From contig SSBO01000005.1 in the NCBI GenBank assembly GCA_005281725.1, positions 310,001 to 374,000 of the forward strand: 64,000 nucleotides of DNA, read 5' to 3'. Each line of letters opens with the position of its first letter. Positions within the stretch are counted from its first letter, which is position 1. This document shows, piece after piece, positions 1 to 12,169 of this stretch. The translations under genes were made by a program, and so were the position numbers. Under the pieces are notes generated by a model, which did no database searches, had not been told where the DNA came from, and was given only the letters and a program-made list of their open reading frames with translations. This DNA comes from Wuchereria bancrofti (Eukaryota; Nematoda; Chromadorea; Rhabditida; Onchocercidae).

Positions 1-370
1 AATGAACGTTTCTCCTTCTCTGTTAACTGCCGCACTTGCTCATAAGCTAATCTAAAATTTCAGAAAAAAAAATTAAGAGAAGGAAAAAAAAGTATTATAT
101 TTTCAAAGATGTCAAACAGTAACAACCAAACAACTTGATTTCAGTTTGTTCTCTCTCTCCCTCTGTTGATTGAATTGCAGCCATCCTTTCCATGCAACAT
201 ATACAGCTGTTATTACAAAACCACAATGAAAAGATTTAGACTGAATCTGATACTAGGCAAAATACCTACTAATGACATACCAATTACAACGGTACTGGAA
301 AATTCTAGAAGTAAAAAATTAAAGATTATAAAATTTTATACTTAAGGATTAGAAAAAAAATACAAAAATC
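1..370. other. 3' flank of the USP47 gene
   Basis: AT-rich sequence downstream of the minus-strand USP47 stop codon. It probably holds the 3' UTR. I see no clear AATAAA on the minus strand and no other gene. Confidence 0.6.
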
Positions 371-3300
371 TCACTTGAAATAGATGAGTTTCCCATTAAA
401 TGTTCCGTTAGATGGTGCTTCATCATTTGTGAAACTAACGTTTTCATATAAATCAACTCTATCCTTCGTATATGGCCATTTACTCCAAGCAGTTGTTGGA
501 AATGCCTACAAAAATGACTTCTCTAAATTATAAAAAATGAAATTTAGATGATTTTATTTTTAGTTTTCGAATTGAAAACATAGCAATTTAACACTTTAAA
601 TTGTTAAAATGGTGATCAGTTGACTTTACATCTTTCAATTATTATTGCAGACTAGATGCTATTCAGATAGACGAATGGTATAAGCAACGAATGACAACTT
701 ATGGAATATATTACCTCTGACAGTTGGATCTGATCGAATGGTACACGATAATGAAAGGAGATCTGTTCTTTAAGCGCTGCGACCTGATCCTGCTTATCTA
801 CTGGTATCATCAGTTCAACCAAAGATGTTATTTCTGGTACTGATGATTTCCAACGTCTCACCATCACCGGATAAGATGATGCTATATGCATTTTTGCTCG
901 TGCAACTTCTTCATCTAAAAAATGCTGCACTGTATCACATATACTGAAATGTCTTACAAGTTTATGCAAGCTAAAGTAAGGAAAAAAAAAATCTAATGTT
1001 TATTACATGAAATGTGTTTAACCTGAGAGAAATTGCAAATACAAATTTTTGTTCCAATCATGACCACGTCTGCCGAGCTGGTCACCCAGAAACAATACTG
1101 GCGCTCCGCCACCAACAATCACTTCTCGTAATCGTAATCTTTGAAATTAAAATAACATTATATGATATAAGAAAGATGAAATAAACCATAAATTGCTGTT
1201 TATTTGTCTATCATTACAGCATTATAAGATTAAACAACTAGACGACAAGTACTGGAAGTGATGTTAAAATTAAGACAAGACATGATTCAGTAAGCAAAAG
1301 AGAATAACAATGACAGCAAATCTGTCATATATCTTTATAGGTTACATAAGACAAATGATAGAAAGATAAATGGAATGAAATAATCAGTTTTTACTGGATT
1401 GTCTGATCTACTACTTACTGGTTGAGGTCGTATTTTGTAGCATACACCTTTTTCATCTGCTCCTGACAACGCATCAATAATGTACGTATTTGCATATCAA
1501 CAGTAGTTGGAATACTGAACAATGTAGGCCACTTATCTAGCTGAAATTAAAAAAAATTCAAGTAAAATTTTGTTTTTTGTTTAAATAATATTCATGAATA
1601 TGAATAATGCGCACTGATAAAATAACTCACATCAGCGTTTTCACGATCAAACCTGATAATCCGCATCAGTTTTTCATTCTCTTTCAACGGCGAACGCAAC
1701 TTCACCGACAGCTACAACACATTTTCTTTGACTTTGTTTAATTTCCAAAAAGAAAAAGAAAAAAAACGCTCCCACAGTACAGCTTTGAATTTAGTTTTTC
1801 TTTCATATCAAGGATTTCGGATCTCCGTAAGATACTAAATATTATAATAATATATCAACGACAGATGTGTTGCATTCGATATCAGATAAATTTAACTTGA
1901 TAGTCCCTCCAAAAACCCCATGACCTTTACCTTAACAATAGCAAATATTAAATTTAATTCATGTCATACTTTCTGAACAGCATAGTAAGCATCATGAATA
2001 GTTTCTGTTTCGTTAATAATGCTTTCATAACCATCAGCGTCATCAGTACTGTAATGTTTGAGGACAACAAATTCATTCATATCAACTCCAATTACAGCTG
2101 ATAACCATTGCTTCATGTGAATAACGAACTGTCGATCGTCTACATCTACTTCCACATCTAAATAAATGACACAGTAATGAAACAATTGCTCCAGAGCATT
2201 AGTTTTAATCCAAATCGAACAACGTAACACCTTTGATTAATAATAATAATAATAACTATAGATAAGTCACAACTAATAATCAGATATTAAAGACCATGCT
2301 CTTTTTTTATTAAGAATCCATTAAAAATGAATATAAATTCTCAACATTTCAAGCTCACCGTTGAGTGATTTCACTCGTGATTTTCCACGAATGATAATGT
2401 CAAAACTAGATTGTGTTGTTCCAGAAATATATGTATGTGTACCACCCACAAGTGTATCACCAGAGGAGCTTGCAGTACTTGCTTCAACTTCTACTGTACT
2501 CTCCATTTCAAATAATCGTTTTTGTTCCGAGGCTGCCATAACTGCATCATACGTTCGCTGAAATAGAAGTAGATACTAAGAACCATTAAAATTTCTAAAA
2601 TGAAATGATTCTAACTAAAGTTCCCGGAAAATCTCTTTACAGAAAAGTTCAAAAGGATGCAAAAAGTAAATAGCAGCAAAAGATTACTTCATAACGGCTT
2701 ATTCGATCAACAGCGGAATCCCTAGTAGTAATATCAGCGGTATCATCACTATCAGATACAACCGGTGATACCATCGGAGTACATGCTGCGCTTACAGATT
2801 CCATATCACCATCACCGTCCTTAATTTTCATATTCAATAATACCCAAGAAAATAAATTATCGAATTTTAATCAAATATTATAGAATGCCTCATACGAATA
2901 AACAGACTAACGCATTTGTTCTCCAAAATGAAATAATTCCAACTTTCACAAAAACTAAAGTGTTCGAAAAATCTCCTTGGATAGAAGTTCAAAGAGATGA
3001 AAAAACTAATGAGCTATCATCAGAACTTCTAAAAATGTAAACAGCTGTATTCTGTATACAGTTTTATCATCGGAAGACCACTTTACTGAAAGATCCACAG
3101 TCTAGCACTCAGGGCCACGGTTATCTTCCTTTTCATGAAACATGAAAAGTCATGCAAGGCTAATATGATAATCTAACTTATCTAAAAACGAATTATAAAA
3201 AATCAAAAGCTTTTATGTCTTCACATAGAAATGATGAATAAGCTGTGCTACTGCAAAACAACTACTGTGAAACCAGTTACTTACCAAGCACGGACCATTA

Positions 3301-6300
3301 TTATCCTCCTCGGAAATTACCGATGACAAATGACTACTAGCCATTGAGGGAGTTGTTTGCTTTATTGTAAGTGTTTCTGGTATACTTGAAGCAGGAACAC
3401 TACGTAGATCAATAACTGTTGAACAAGATCCTGAGGATGTTGTTGTATTTGTGTCAGCAGGCATACTACCTATCGGAGTTGTTGAACGACTGATATCATG
3501 CGAAAGTGATGGAATAATTCCGGCTTGTACATAATCGTCTAAATTCACTCATTTCAATGGCTAATATGATATAAAATATACTAACTAGAAACAAAGATAC
3601 AAATATAAAAGCGCATTTTATTTCAAAATAACTCTTTTCAGCTACGATGGAGAAAAAGGGAAAATATAAAAGTAATATGTAACATATATCTATGAGCAAA
3701 AAAAAAAAATGAATACGTGAAAATAACATGCCTGGCGCTGGAAGACTTATCGTCAATATCTTTGCATGATTTCTTCTTTCCAAAAGTGCAAACATCTTTG
3801 ACTTATCAAAATCAATTTTTCGATCTTCATCTGTTGAATAACCATTCCCACCAACATCCACATACAACTGAATATTGAATGTTAGCAAAAAGTGAATGTA
3901 ATGTTGCCCTTACAAATATAAAACTCTTGGTAATTTCATGTGCTTACTTTGACATTTGTGACATTAAGCAGAGCTTGTGCACAGGTAAAATTGTCATCAT
4001 CGAGCAACACCATTGTTGGTGATGCAGCAATTCCTTTGTCAATTACCAAACGCAGATTGTCGGTTTTATCTCCACGAATATGGAAAATCTAGAAATTTAT
4101 TTTTCATCAAACTAGAATTTCTGATAAAATCAATTGTGAAAAACAACAAGAGTATTAACGATCAAATACAAAACAATGATACTTGATACCTGTCCCAACT
4201 TCTGCTTTATCATACTCATTGTTTCACTATCATGATATTGCATTTGAAACGATGGCAGAAAGGTTCCATTTTCAATATTAAGTGCAATTAATTTTACTGT
4301 GCCAACTGATTCATCTTCATAAATATGATAAAACTGTTGTGCCTCAGATAGTTTTACATCTAATAGAAAATATACGATCGGGCGGTATAAACTCTTCACA
4401 GAACATCCAGGATACACTTCTTCCAATGTCTGAAATTTTTTTTTTGCTTATTATTATGGTAAGCTTCCTAATTTGTTTCCTTTTTACTACATCCTCCTTA
4501 ATTGTGCAACTTATTTATTCACTAAAAAATTATTAGACCAGAGCTAAGCAGATATGCCGAAAGCAATACTGATACTTGCATAAGGGATAAGAATACTTAT
4601 TCAGCATTTTGTAATAATAACCTTTTGCATTTCATTTTCTGTGAATGAACGTATAATCGAATAAGTGAAATCTTTGCACAACAGCAGGCGAACGTCAGAA
4701 GCTGAAATCGAAGTCTTAGCACAGAATGCCTTAAGAATTGCATCGTAAATTTCGGACAATTTTGCTGTATATGGAAATTTCATTGCTTCTGTTAGATTAG
4801 CAACATCTGATATAATATGAGCTCCATTGAACATTACGTTAACCTGAAATTGAAACACAGCTATGCATCTTAACACTGATAAAAATTCACAAATACTTGC
4901 AGTATCATAGTAGAGCAGCTAAATAGAGATGAACATATAAAACGGTTATAGTTTATCAAGTTTTACCGAAACAAGCGATTCTTTGTATTGTTTTTCTCGA
5001 CGTTTCTCTTCTTCTAGCTCCTCAAATCTCCTCAAACGCTCCAGAAGATGGTTTGCTAATTCACCAGTTTTTATAAATCTTGCATTTCGCTTACGATCAA
5101 TCTGGAAAAAATCTATCCTATAAACTTTTCGGTTAAGAACTGATAGTTCGGTTTTTTTCATAACAAAAGTGTTAAACGAAATTAATCATTCTTAAATTTC
5201 CAATTTTTCAGATATTGAAAAAAGACAAAAACAAAACCTGTCTATACATCAACATATAAGCATTCGTATTTCCCGATGACCAACCACCGGAAGAACCACC
5301 AAACGTACGATGAATGTCTTCAATTGAAGCAGGAGTTACGCTACTGTCATTAAAGCAAAACCATTTATCTTGATCCATATTCCTAAAAAATGGATAGGTT
5401 GATGAGTTATTACTTGAAAATTATCATTATTCCACCGGCTAAAATATTTCACCCGTTAAAATCGAGATAACTGCACAATATCAGCACAGGAATTAAAAGG
5501 ACAATGCCACGAAAACAGGTATTACTAAATCCTCGTATCCTGAATATTAATGCAGGTATACAATCTTTTCATAAGGATCCTAAGGCAAAAAAGACAAAAA
5601 TTAATGCAAAGATTTGCTTCGCTGTCCAAGAAAGTAGTTCCCTTTAACGAATATCACTATTTCAAACAGCAGAACTACAAAACTCTAAAACTCACTTGAT
5701 ATATGCGAAATAATGGCCTCCTGAAGCACTCCCTTGATGTACCATAACCGAAAATAATTCATAGAGAAATGGACCATCTCTTTTAAGTAACATATCAACT
5801 TCTTGTTCGTCCAAATGACCATTATTCTGTTCCGCACGAGATACTAAATAATTAAGGCGCAGTAATACATTTTAGGCATATTAATTATAAATAATTTAAT
5901 TGAAGAAAAAAAAAAACATTCTATAAAAAATATGTTATCTAACAGGTTGACAATTGTCCATAACTAGCATGAAAGCCACAACGTGGAGCGCACTAAATAA
6001 CTGAATGTTTCTAGCAATGAATTCATAACTTCTCGACTTTTTCAAAAACTATTACCATAATCAGATAAATTTGGTTTTGATGTTGTCGGCTCATCTTTTT
6101 TTCTGCAACAATCAAAATGTGAAGAAAATTTCAAAGACAATTATTTTAAACATAACATTATTACATAATAACATAACAGACATTTAAATGACTTGGTCCC
6201 ATAACTAATAAACCGAAACAAAGAAAACCTTGACACTGACACTGCTGATGCCCAACTCATCTTCTTCGGTGGCTCACTTTTCGTTGCATCGTAAACGAAT

Positions 6301-8949
6301 TCATTCAAATTTAGTAATGCTGGGAAGGTCATTCTAAAACAACTTGATAGGAAATTCCGGAATTAAGAGGCTAACATAAAAATTTAATATAAACGGTCGC
6401 CAAGACAACGGTATTACAGAGAAAAATAAATAAACGTACTTGTCGTTTAGTTTGATACGATGAAGTGTATTGCAATCAAAATCAAAACGTTTAAGCTGGA
6501 TTGACAGCAGATAGGGAAATTTTATTATTCGCAAACCCTATAACAGATTCCGTAAGGAATTTATGAATCAATCATACAAAAAACAGGAAGATATAATACT
6601 ACTACTACTACTTCGGTACAATTTTTTAACTAGTAAAGGCTTAGTTCAATATCATATACTGTTATTAGATGAAACAAGAAGGAATAAAAAACATATATAA
6701 TTCGTAGGAAAATAGCATGCTTGTAAGGTAAAAGGTCCTAAATGTAGAAACAAGTTCATGAAAGAACAATCTAGAACAACTAAGCTGTTAAAAGAATATG
6801 GATAAAGAAATGAGGCCACATAGATTATTTCATTTTATCATTACTAATTTCTCATTCCCAAAAATTTAAATTCTTTCAAAACATTCAATGGATCACTGCT
6901 AGTAGCTATTAAATCAGTGTAATTTGTCGAAATTTTTCAAGTTACGTCCGAAGTTCACACTACTTCGGAATCGATAACTTTCTGGACATCTTACCTTCAA
7001 CGCATTTTGCTTCCTTTTGCACCCTTCACAGTAATACTGATTACTTCCTTCCAACACTTCCGGTTTGATGAAAGCATGAAGTGCTTCTTCCTGCAAAGAT
7101 TTAATGAAGCAAATAATTAGATGAAAATGAGTCGTTACACAATATACATATACGCAAAACTTACTACACTTTTGAAGGCATCACTGGCACCAAACTGTTT
7201 CACTGCTAATGGCAAATCCAGAAATTCATCCTGCTTGATATTTTCCTTTTGACAGAAAAGACATTTGACAAAATCCTCCATATTACCCCTATAAAATCGA
7301 TTATGTTTCAAAATTATCGTTATGGAGTTTCAGATCAAAGAACTCTTGATTTTTTTTTTTTTTTATTATTATGAAGTTTCAGATCTTCGAATCAAAGAAC
7401 ATAAAATATTCCGGTGTTATTACCAAACTTTTGACTGTATAGTTACCTGTACAGTTCCTGAAAGCTAGCGTCTGCTTTGTTCCATTTCTGTTTTAGCGCA
7501 TCAAACATTATTCTACATAACTCCTGGATGTCATGTTGTTCGTAAGCTACAAGAAAAATAAAAATTTATTCGAGAAAAAAAAACAATAAGGTATTTTTAG
7601 CCTTAAACGTCGAAGGTCGTTAAAGCACAAAGTGCAATTAACAAAAGTCAATAATAAAAAAGGAGATTTAAAGATTTTCGAGAAAAAAAAAACTGCAATT
7701 ACTAGATCAATTATAGACTAACAGTTCAAACATGAATATGAAAACTTACCCTCGGAATTACTCCAACCAAAAGATGCAGTCAAATCAATAGTTTCCAGCG
7801 ATTCACGGTCACTGGTTTGCAGAAGCAAAAACAATTTTTGTAGTTGGCATGGAATACTTCTAGCTTCCGCAGCTTCAGAACCGGTGAATTTCCACCTATC
7901 AAATATTACAGAAATGGTGAAATATTTTAGTTATGCCAATTTCATTTTTTCATTAAAAGTGAAAAAAGTCTAACCAATAATTTTCTTCACTTACCCATAA
8001 ATTGCATTTCGGAATTCAGGTGTCATATATAACGTTTGTATCAATGAATTCAGATAACAAGTCATAGCTTGATTGACTAAACCAACGTAGCAATGATTGT
8101 TATCGTCTAAATTAGCCAATGGTCCTGTTGTATCCATTGTTGAAAGAACCGGTAATGTCAACAAAACTTCCGAGTCTGCGTTTACAAATAAAATGTAAAC
8201 TTGACAAATGCAATTTAAGCTATGCAACTTCTACTAAAAGCAATATTCTCCGATGTGATTGGATATATACAAAGAAAAGCATAATTCAGACCAAGGAAAA
8301 TTTAAGTGTCAGATATTTTTTAAATTTGAAGGCAGAAAATTTTTTTAAATGAAAACTGCTCACTCAAATCAGGAGTTTCATCGGCAACATGATGGATATT
8401 GGAAATACTGGAAGTGGACGGCTCACAGGGCATACTTTCGGGAGGAGAGCGATTTATATCGCCGCCTATTAAATACAGCATTAATTAAACAAGAATTTCC
8501 AAATTATTTTATGCAAGGTATGTTTACGAATTATCAACACAAAAATTTGACAAGCTAATTTTCTGGATACAGTGATTACAGTTAGCTATTTTTCAAATGA
8601 ATATGATCTATATCAAGAGATAAAAACAAGAGTAAGCAAGACGGTTACAAAGTGTTTCTTCGCAGCAACAGAAGGGTCGTTCAATTCTACTTTTTTTGAT
8701 ATGAAAAAGTAAAGAAATTCTGGAAAATTTCCATCATTGAAAATAGAATTATCCTAGTTTATCATAAGCTTCATAAGCAAAATTCACCGTACCAGGTAAT
8801 GATGGTCCATTAAAGATTAGAGGACACAGGCTTGTATTGGAATTACTTGAAGTTGTAACAGATGATCTCGTATAACTTGAAGTTGTATCACTTTGTTCAC
8901 GTAGCGTTTTACAGCCATGCCGACGTTTACTTGACGTACCTTTTGACAT
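371..8949 (-). CDS. usp-47: Ubiquitin carboxyl-terminal hydrolase, USP47 type
   Basis: Deubiquitinating cysteine protease of peptidase family C19. Exons, 5' to 3': 8949-8793, 8465-8364, 8175-7995, 7895-7750, 7546-7447, 7288-7165, 7090-6995, 6537-6440, 6333-6229, 6102-6056, 5843-5696, 5382-5238, 5101-4967, 4843-4622, 4429-4190, 4088-3948, 3867-3732, 3538-3285, 2819-2688, 2557-2359, 2157-1970, 1711-1631, 1540-1419, 1138-1023, 929-715, 505-371. All phases agree and give about 1,254 residues; human USP47 is about 1,375. The Cys box [16 protein letters not shown] puts the catalytic Cys near residue 126. The His box [13 protein letters not shown] puts His near 429, followed by WFCFND. The finger has CLFC and CEGC pairs, and LQLKRFDF-like ([10 protein letters not shown]) and EEALHAF segments match USP47 closely. 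The C-terminal half carries the ubiquitin-like region of USP47. Exon 1's donor is the least certain. A TTTTTCAG acceptor at 8997 lies 47 bases before the ATG. The intron after 3732 appears to be GC-AG. In mammals USP47 stabilises DNA polymerase beta and other substrates; its nematode targets are not inferable here. Confidence 0.93.
3539..3731 (-). other. Putative GC-AG intron of the USP47 gene
   Basis: The exon ending at 3732 reads CCAG followed by GCATGT. Only this GC donor leaves one base that joins the next exon (starting at 3538) in frame as GAC. The nearest GT, two bases further on, gives the wrong phase. The acceptor is GAATTTAG. GC-AG introns are a known minor class in nematodes. Confidence 0.6.
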
Positions 8950-9382
8950 CACAGATAAGCAATTATTGCACCACTAATAGTTTTATTCGATTTAACCTGA
9001 AAAATTAGAAATTTTATTCATCGTAAAAGAACAAACCTACAGTTTTTTGTCTTAAACGCAAAAAATATTTACATGAAATAATTATTCGTATACTTTGAAT
9101 CACGTTAGCATAATATTTTCTCACTCTGTTGAATGATATTAAATCAAATAACCATGTAAAATGATAACGACTACAGTCAACTAGGATTATTACTAACTTT
9201 GGCTAACTTTTACTATAACTTTTTTACTATTCTTCTAGCTCCTTTATAACGCGCACATATTTCATAGTCAAAAATGTATGAAATAGTATAATTTCTGTGA
9301 AATATATAATATAAAAGTTAAATTTAGTAACATTCACTTCACAATTTCTACGCGCAATTTTGCTGGCATATAACACTTGCAG
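8950..9382. promoter_or_regulatory. USP47 5' region, shared with a divergent candidate gene
   Basis: Upstream of the minus-strand USP47 start is a TTTTTCAG acceptor at 8997, usable for spliced-leader addition or a 5' UTR intron. The rest is AT-rich. The segment separates USP47 from a coding-like island on the plus strand starting near 9383, so a two-way promoter is possible. No defined motif was identified. Confidence 0.3.
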
Positions 9383-9411
9383 CGGAAAGTACACCTCGTA
9401 CGCCACGTGAT

Positions 9412-9833
9412 ATGCTTATTCTGCTAGGTGCTTCCGAACTGCGTTTATTACTCCGTAATTTCTATGTTCTCCGGAATATCCATTTCCCTAAAGCACTCAC
9501 TACAAACCATAACTCTCCTAACCAATCACTGTCCCAAATCTCCCTCGTTGACCTCTGACATCTATAATAGCTTGTTATTATCCCAATTAAACGGGGATAT
9601 AATTCAGGACGTTATGCTACACAAGTTGTCCATTGCGTGGGCGAAGGTAAAAAGGAGGCAGAATTTGTTTGGTTAATGATAATTTTGTTTCTGTTATGCA
9701 GGAAATATGCTTGAGTATTGGCTATCCTGAAAATAGCTCGAATTATTCGGAATCCAGAAAACAGGTTTAAATATTCATTCAGAAGACAATCTAATTTTCC
9801 ATTTAGATATCATTTGCATCACTATTGGCTTAA
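9412..9833 (+). CDS. Unrecognised small multi-exon candidate gene
   Basis: I do not recognise the product. Three short segments join in phase at canonical sites: 9608-9646 (after ATAATTCAG, before GTAAAA), 9702-9764 (after TGTTATGCAG, before GTTTAA) and 9807-9833 (after TTCCATTTAG, ending in TAA). Alone they would encode 40 residues from an ATG at 9614. Upstream, one frame is open from before 9383 to a TGA at 9556-9558, with its first ATG at 9412. A GTTGAC donor after 9546 would join it in phase to 9608 and give about 87 residues. Base composition (CG, CC and GC dinucleotides) is coding-like compared with the flanks. An alternative is an unspliced reading of 9571-9646. No domain, signal peptide or membrane span is evident. 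Confidence 0.35.
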
Positions 9834-11038
9834 ATTAAACGAACTTACTATCATGCTATTATTATCACTGATAAGAATACTTCAAATCCCTCTCTATAAG
9901 CTTGCGGCCATTGGATTAATTTGCCTTTTTTTTGATCTTATCACTATCGTATATATTTATTAGTGAATTTTTCTAGGTAATTTCACGAATTCATTTTCAA
10001 AATTGAAATCTTATTGATATGTAGTTTAATCATCTTTAGCTTATTTATTCTATATTATCCAAATTATAGGAATTTTTTCTTTTTCTATTCTATTCTTTGA
10101 TAAAGTTAACCTATTCATTGTGGAAAGTAAAATAGCGACTAAGACAAAATAAAAGAAAAAAAATTTCAAGCCTGAATCATCTAATCTTTTCTCCTATTCA
10201 ATAAGGGAAATCAAAACGGAGAAGAAATGTACTTTTGTTAAATAACAAACCAATGAGCCATTATGATGTCTTCTTCATATTTTTTTTTAAAGAAAATTTG
10301 AAATGATTGATAGAAATCTTAAGAGATTAGTAATAGAACGAGTATTGATGTAATTGAAAGATACTTACCAAAAACTATCCAATTCAGTCCCCTCTGATTA
10401 TTCACATTTATTTTGGTTCATTTCATTTTTAGGAAAACTACAAAAAGATTTTACTGAAATCGAATTTATCACTCTATTGATTATTTGACATTTTCATTGA
10501 ATTATTTTATCAAGAGAGAAAAGGAAAATGACTTTCAAAATTTAATATTTTCTGTAATTCAGGGAGTTCTTTTTTTCTTTTTCTTCATTGTTTGGCTTTT
10601 TTCTCGGCTCTTTTAAATTTTATTTTTATTTGGATGATAGATGATAATTACAAGATAATTCCAATAATAGGAAAGTAAATGATTGGTAGACATTAAAAAA
10701 GACTACACAAAATATTTGATCTTATCGATTTCGAGTTACTGAAATGGGAGAATTTTTCAGTTTATTTCAAATTCCGAACAAGCAATCCTTTTTTTTCCTT
10801 TTTTTCAAACACTAATACAAAGTAGGAGTTCCAGTTTTAAAAGAAATCTATTCATAAAGTTTTTAGTTGAAAAAAAAGAAAAAGGAAAGCCTATTCACAG
10901 TGATGCTAAAGTTTTAATTCAATAATTATTGATAGATGACACATCACAGAACATGAAAGGAAGATTCAATCAAATATGTTAGATTTCATTTAATTGAACT
11001 AATAATATTTAAATATCATTCATCTTTATAATAAATCC

Positions 11039-11067
11039 CTCCCTCTCTCTCTCTCTCTCTCTCTCTA
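11039..11067. repeat. (CT)n microsatellite
   Basis: A run of about 13 CT units within otherwise AT-rich intergenic DNA between the candidate gene at 9.4-9.8 kb and apn-1. Confidence 0.85.
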
Positions 11068-12106
11068 CCTCTATCCGCACATCTCTAAGAAAGCCTAAAT
11101 TTTCGCATATTTTTCTTTTTTTGATAAAATTAAACTTAGCTAAAATATACAAATATTGCATTATTGTATGATGATGATGTGCTGCCACCGGTTGAAAATG
11201 TATGAAGTTGAGATGAAATTGAACAGAACAATATTTGAGACTGTCATCTGAGACTTTTCTTATCGCAGAAAATTGGTCGTTAAGGAGAGAATGAGACATC
11301 GCATAGATGTGCACAAATATAACTAACAACAATCATGTATGGTAGATGGAATGTAATAATTTGAAGCTCAATTCAACTTTTCAAAACTTAATGACATTTC
11401 ACGAAAAAGATGTATCAAAACCATTCATGAAGCAAGCAAGCAACCAGTTTCTCTTCATAATGAATCATTGTTGCTAATCAATTTGAAATGAAACATAGAT
11501 GATATTCAAGAGTAGCTCAACTGATTGCTTCTTTTAAATAATGAGAATAATTTTAGACGTGGGAAGTTCAGAGTTTTACATCTTCCTAAATTTTATCATT
11601 TCTTTTTTTGATCATAGATTCAACTTTCTTATCAATGCTAATAATAGAATTTATCCCAATAAAATTTTTGTAAAACAAGTTAAACGTAATTTATAATTCC
11701 CTTTGCATACATACAAAAAAAAATTAACTATTTCTTTTCGCATCCCATTAAGTAAGATAACGCAATGATAACAAAAAAAAAAAGAATTAAGTTTGCAGAA
11801 ATATATAGCAGGCTTCAATACAGATATATTCACTAATAAGTTCTACAATTTACTTGGATGTAAATCATTAAACCGTCAAAAAGTTATGTAACAAACTACT
11901 GTTAAACATTTATTCATATTTAACAGCAGCAGATCGCTATGTCAGTTTTGATAGTTTTTTCTCCAGAATTAAACTAATAAGCTTTATAAGGATCTCTAGA
12001 AAGAGAGAGAAAAAAAAGAACTCGGGCGTATTTATTCCGGATGAAATGGCTTTCTTGATCAATATTAATGTAGTAATATATATAAAGGTAATAAATAGTA
12101 GAGATC

Positions 12107-12112
12107 TTTATT
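12107..12112 (-). terminator. Poly(A) signal of apn-1
   Basis: AATAAA on the minus strand, 58 bases downstream of the apn-1 stop codon. It is the best candidate cleavage/polyadenylation signal for that gene. Confidence 0.5.
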
Positions 12113-12169
12113 GGCAATAGGTAATAGGTATGAAATTCGGTTGAAATGAATGAAAAATAAGTTAAAATT

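Larger units (their letters stand above)
9834..12169. other. Intergenic, AT-rich
   Basis: No convincing gene. Open frames here are short and of AT-rich composition. A CT/GA microsatellite lies near 11040-11066. An AATAAA poly(A) signal for apn-1 lies on the minus strand at 12112-12107, about 58 bases past its stop. Confidence 0.6.

Noticed and set aside
11009..11332. 107-codon minus-strand frame with an EREREREREREG stretch
   Set aside because: The run is only the translated CT/GA microsatellite.
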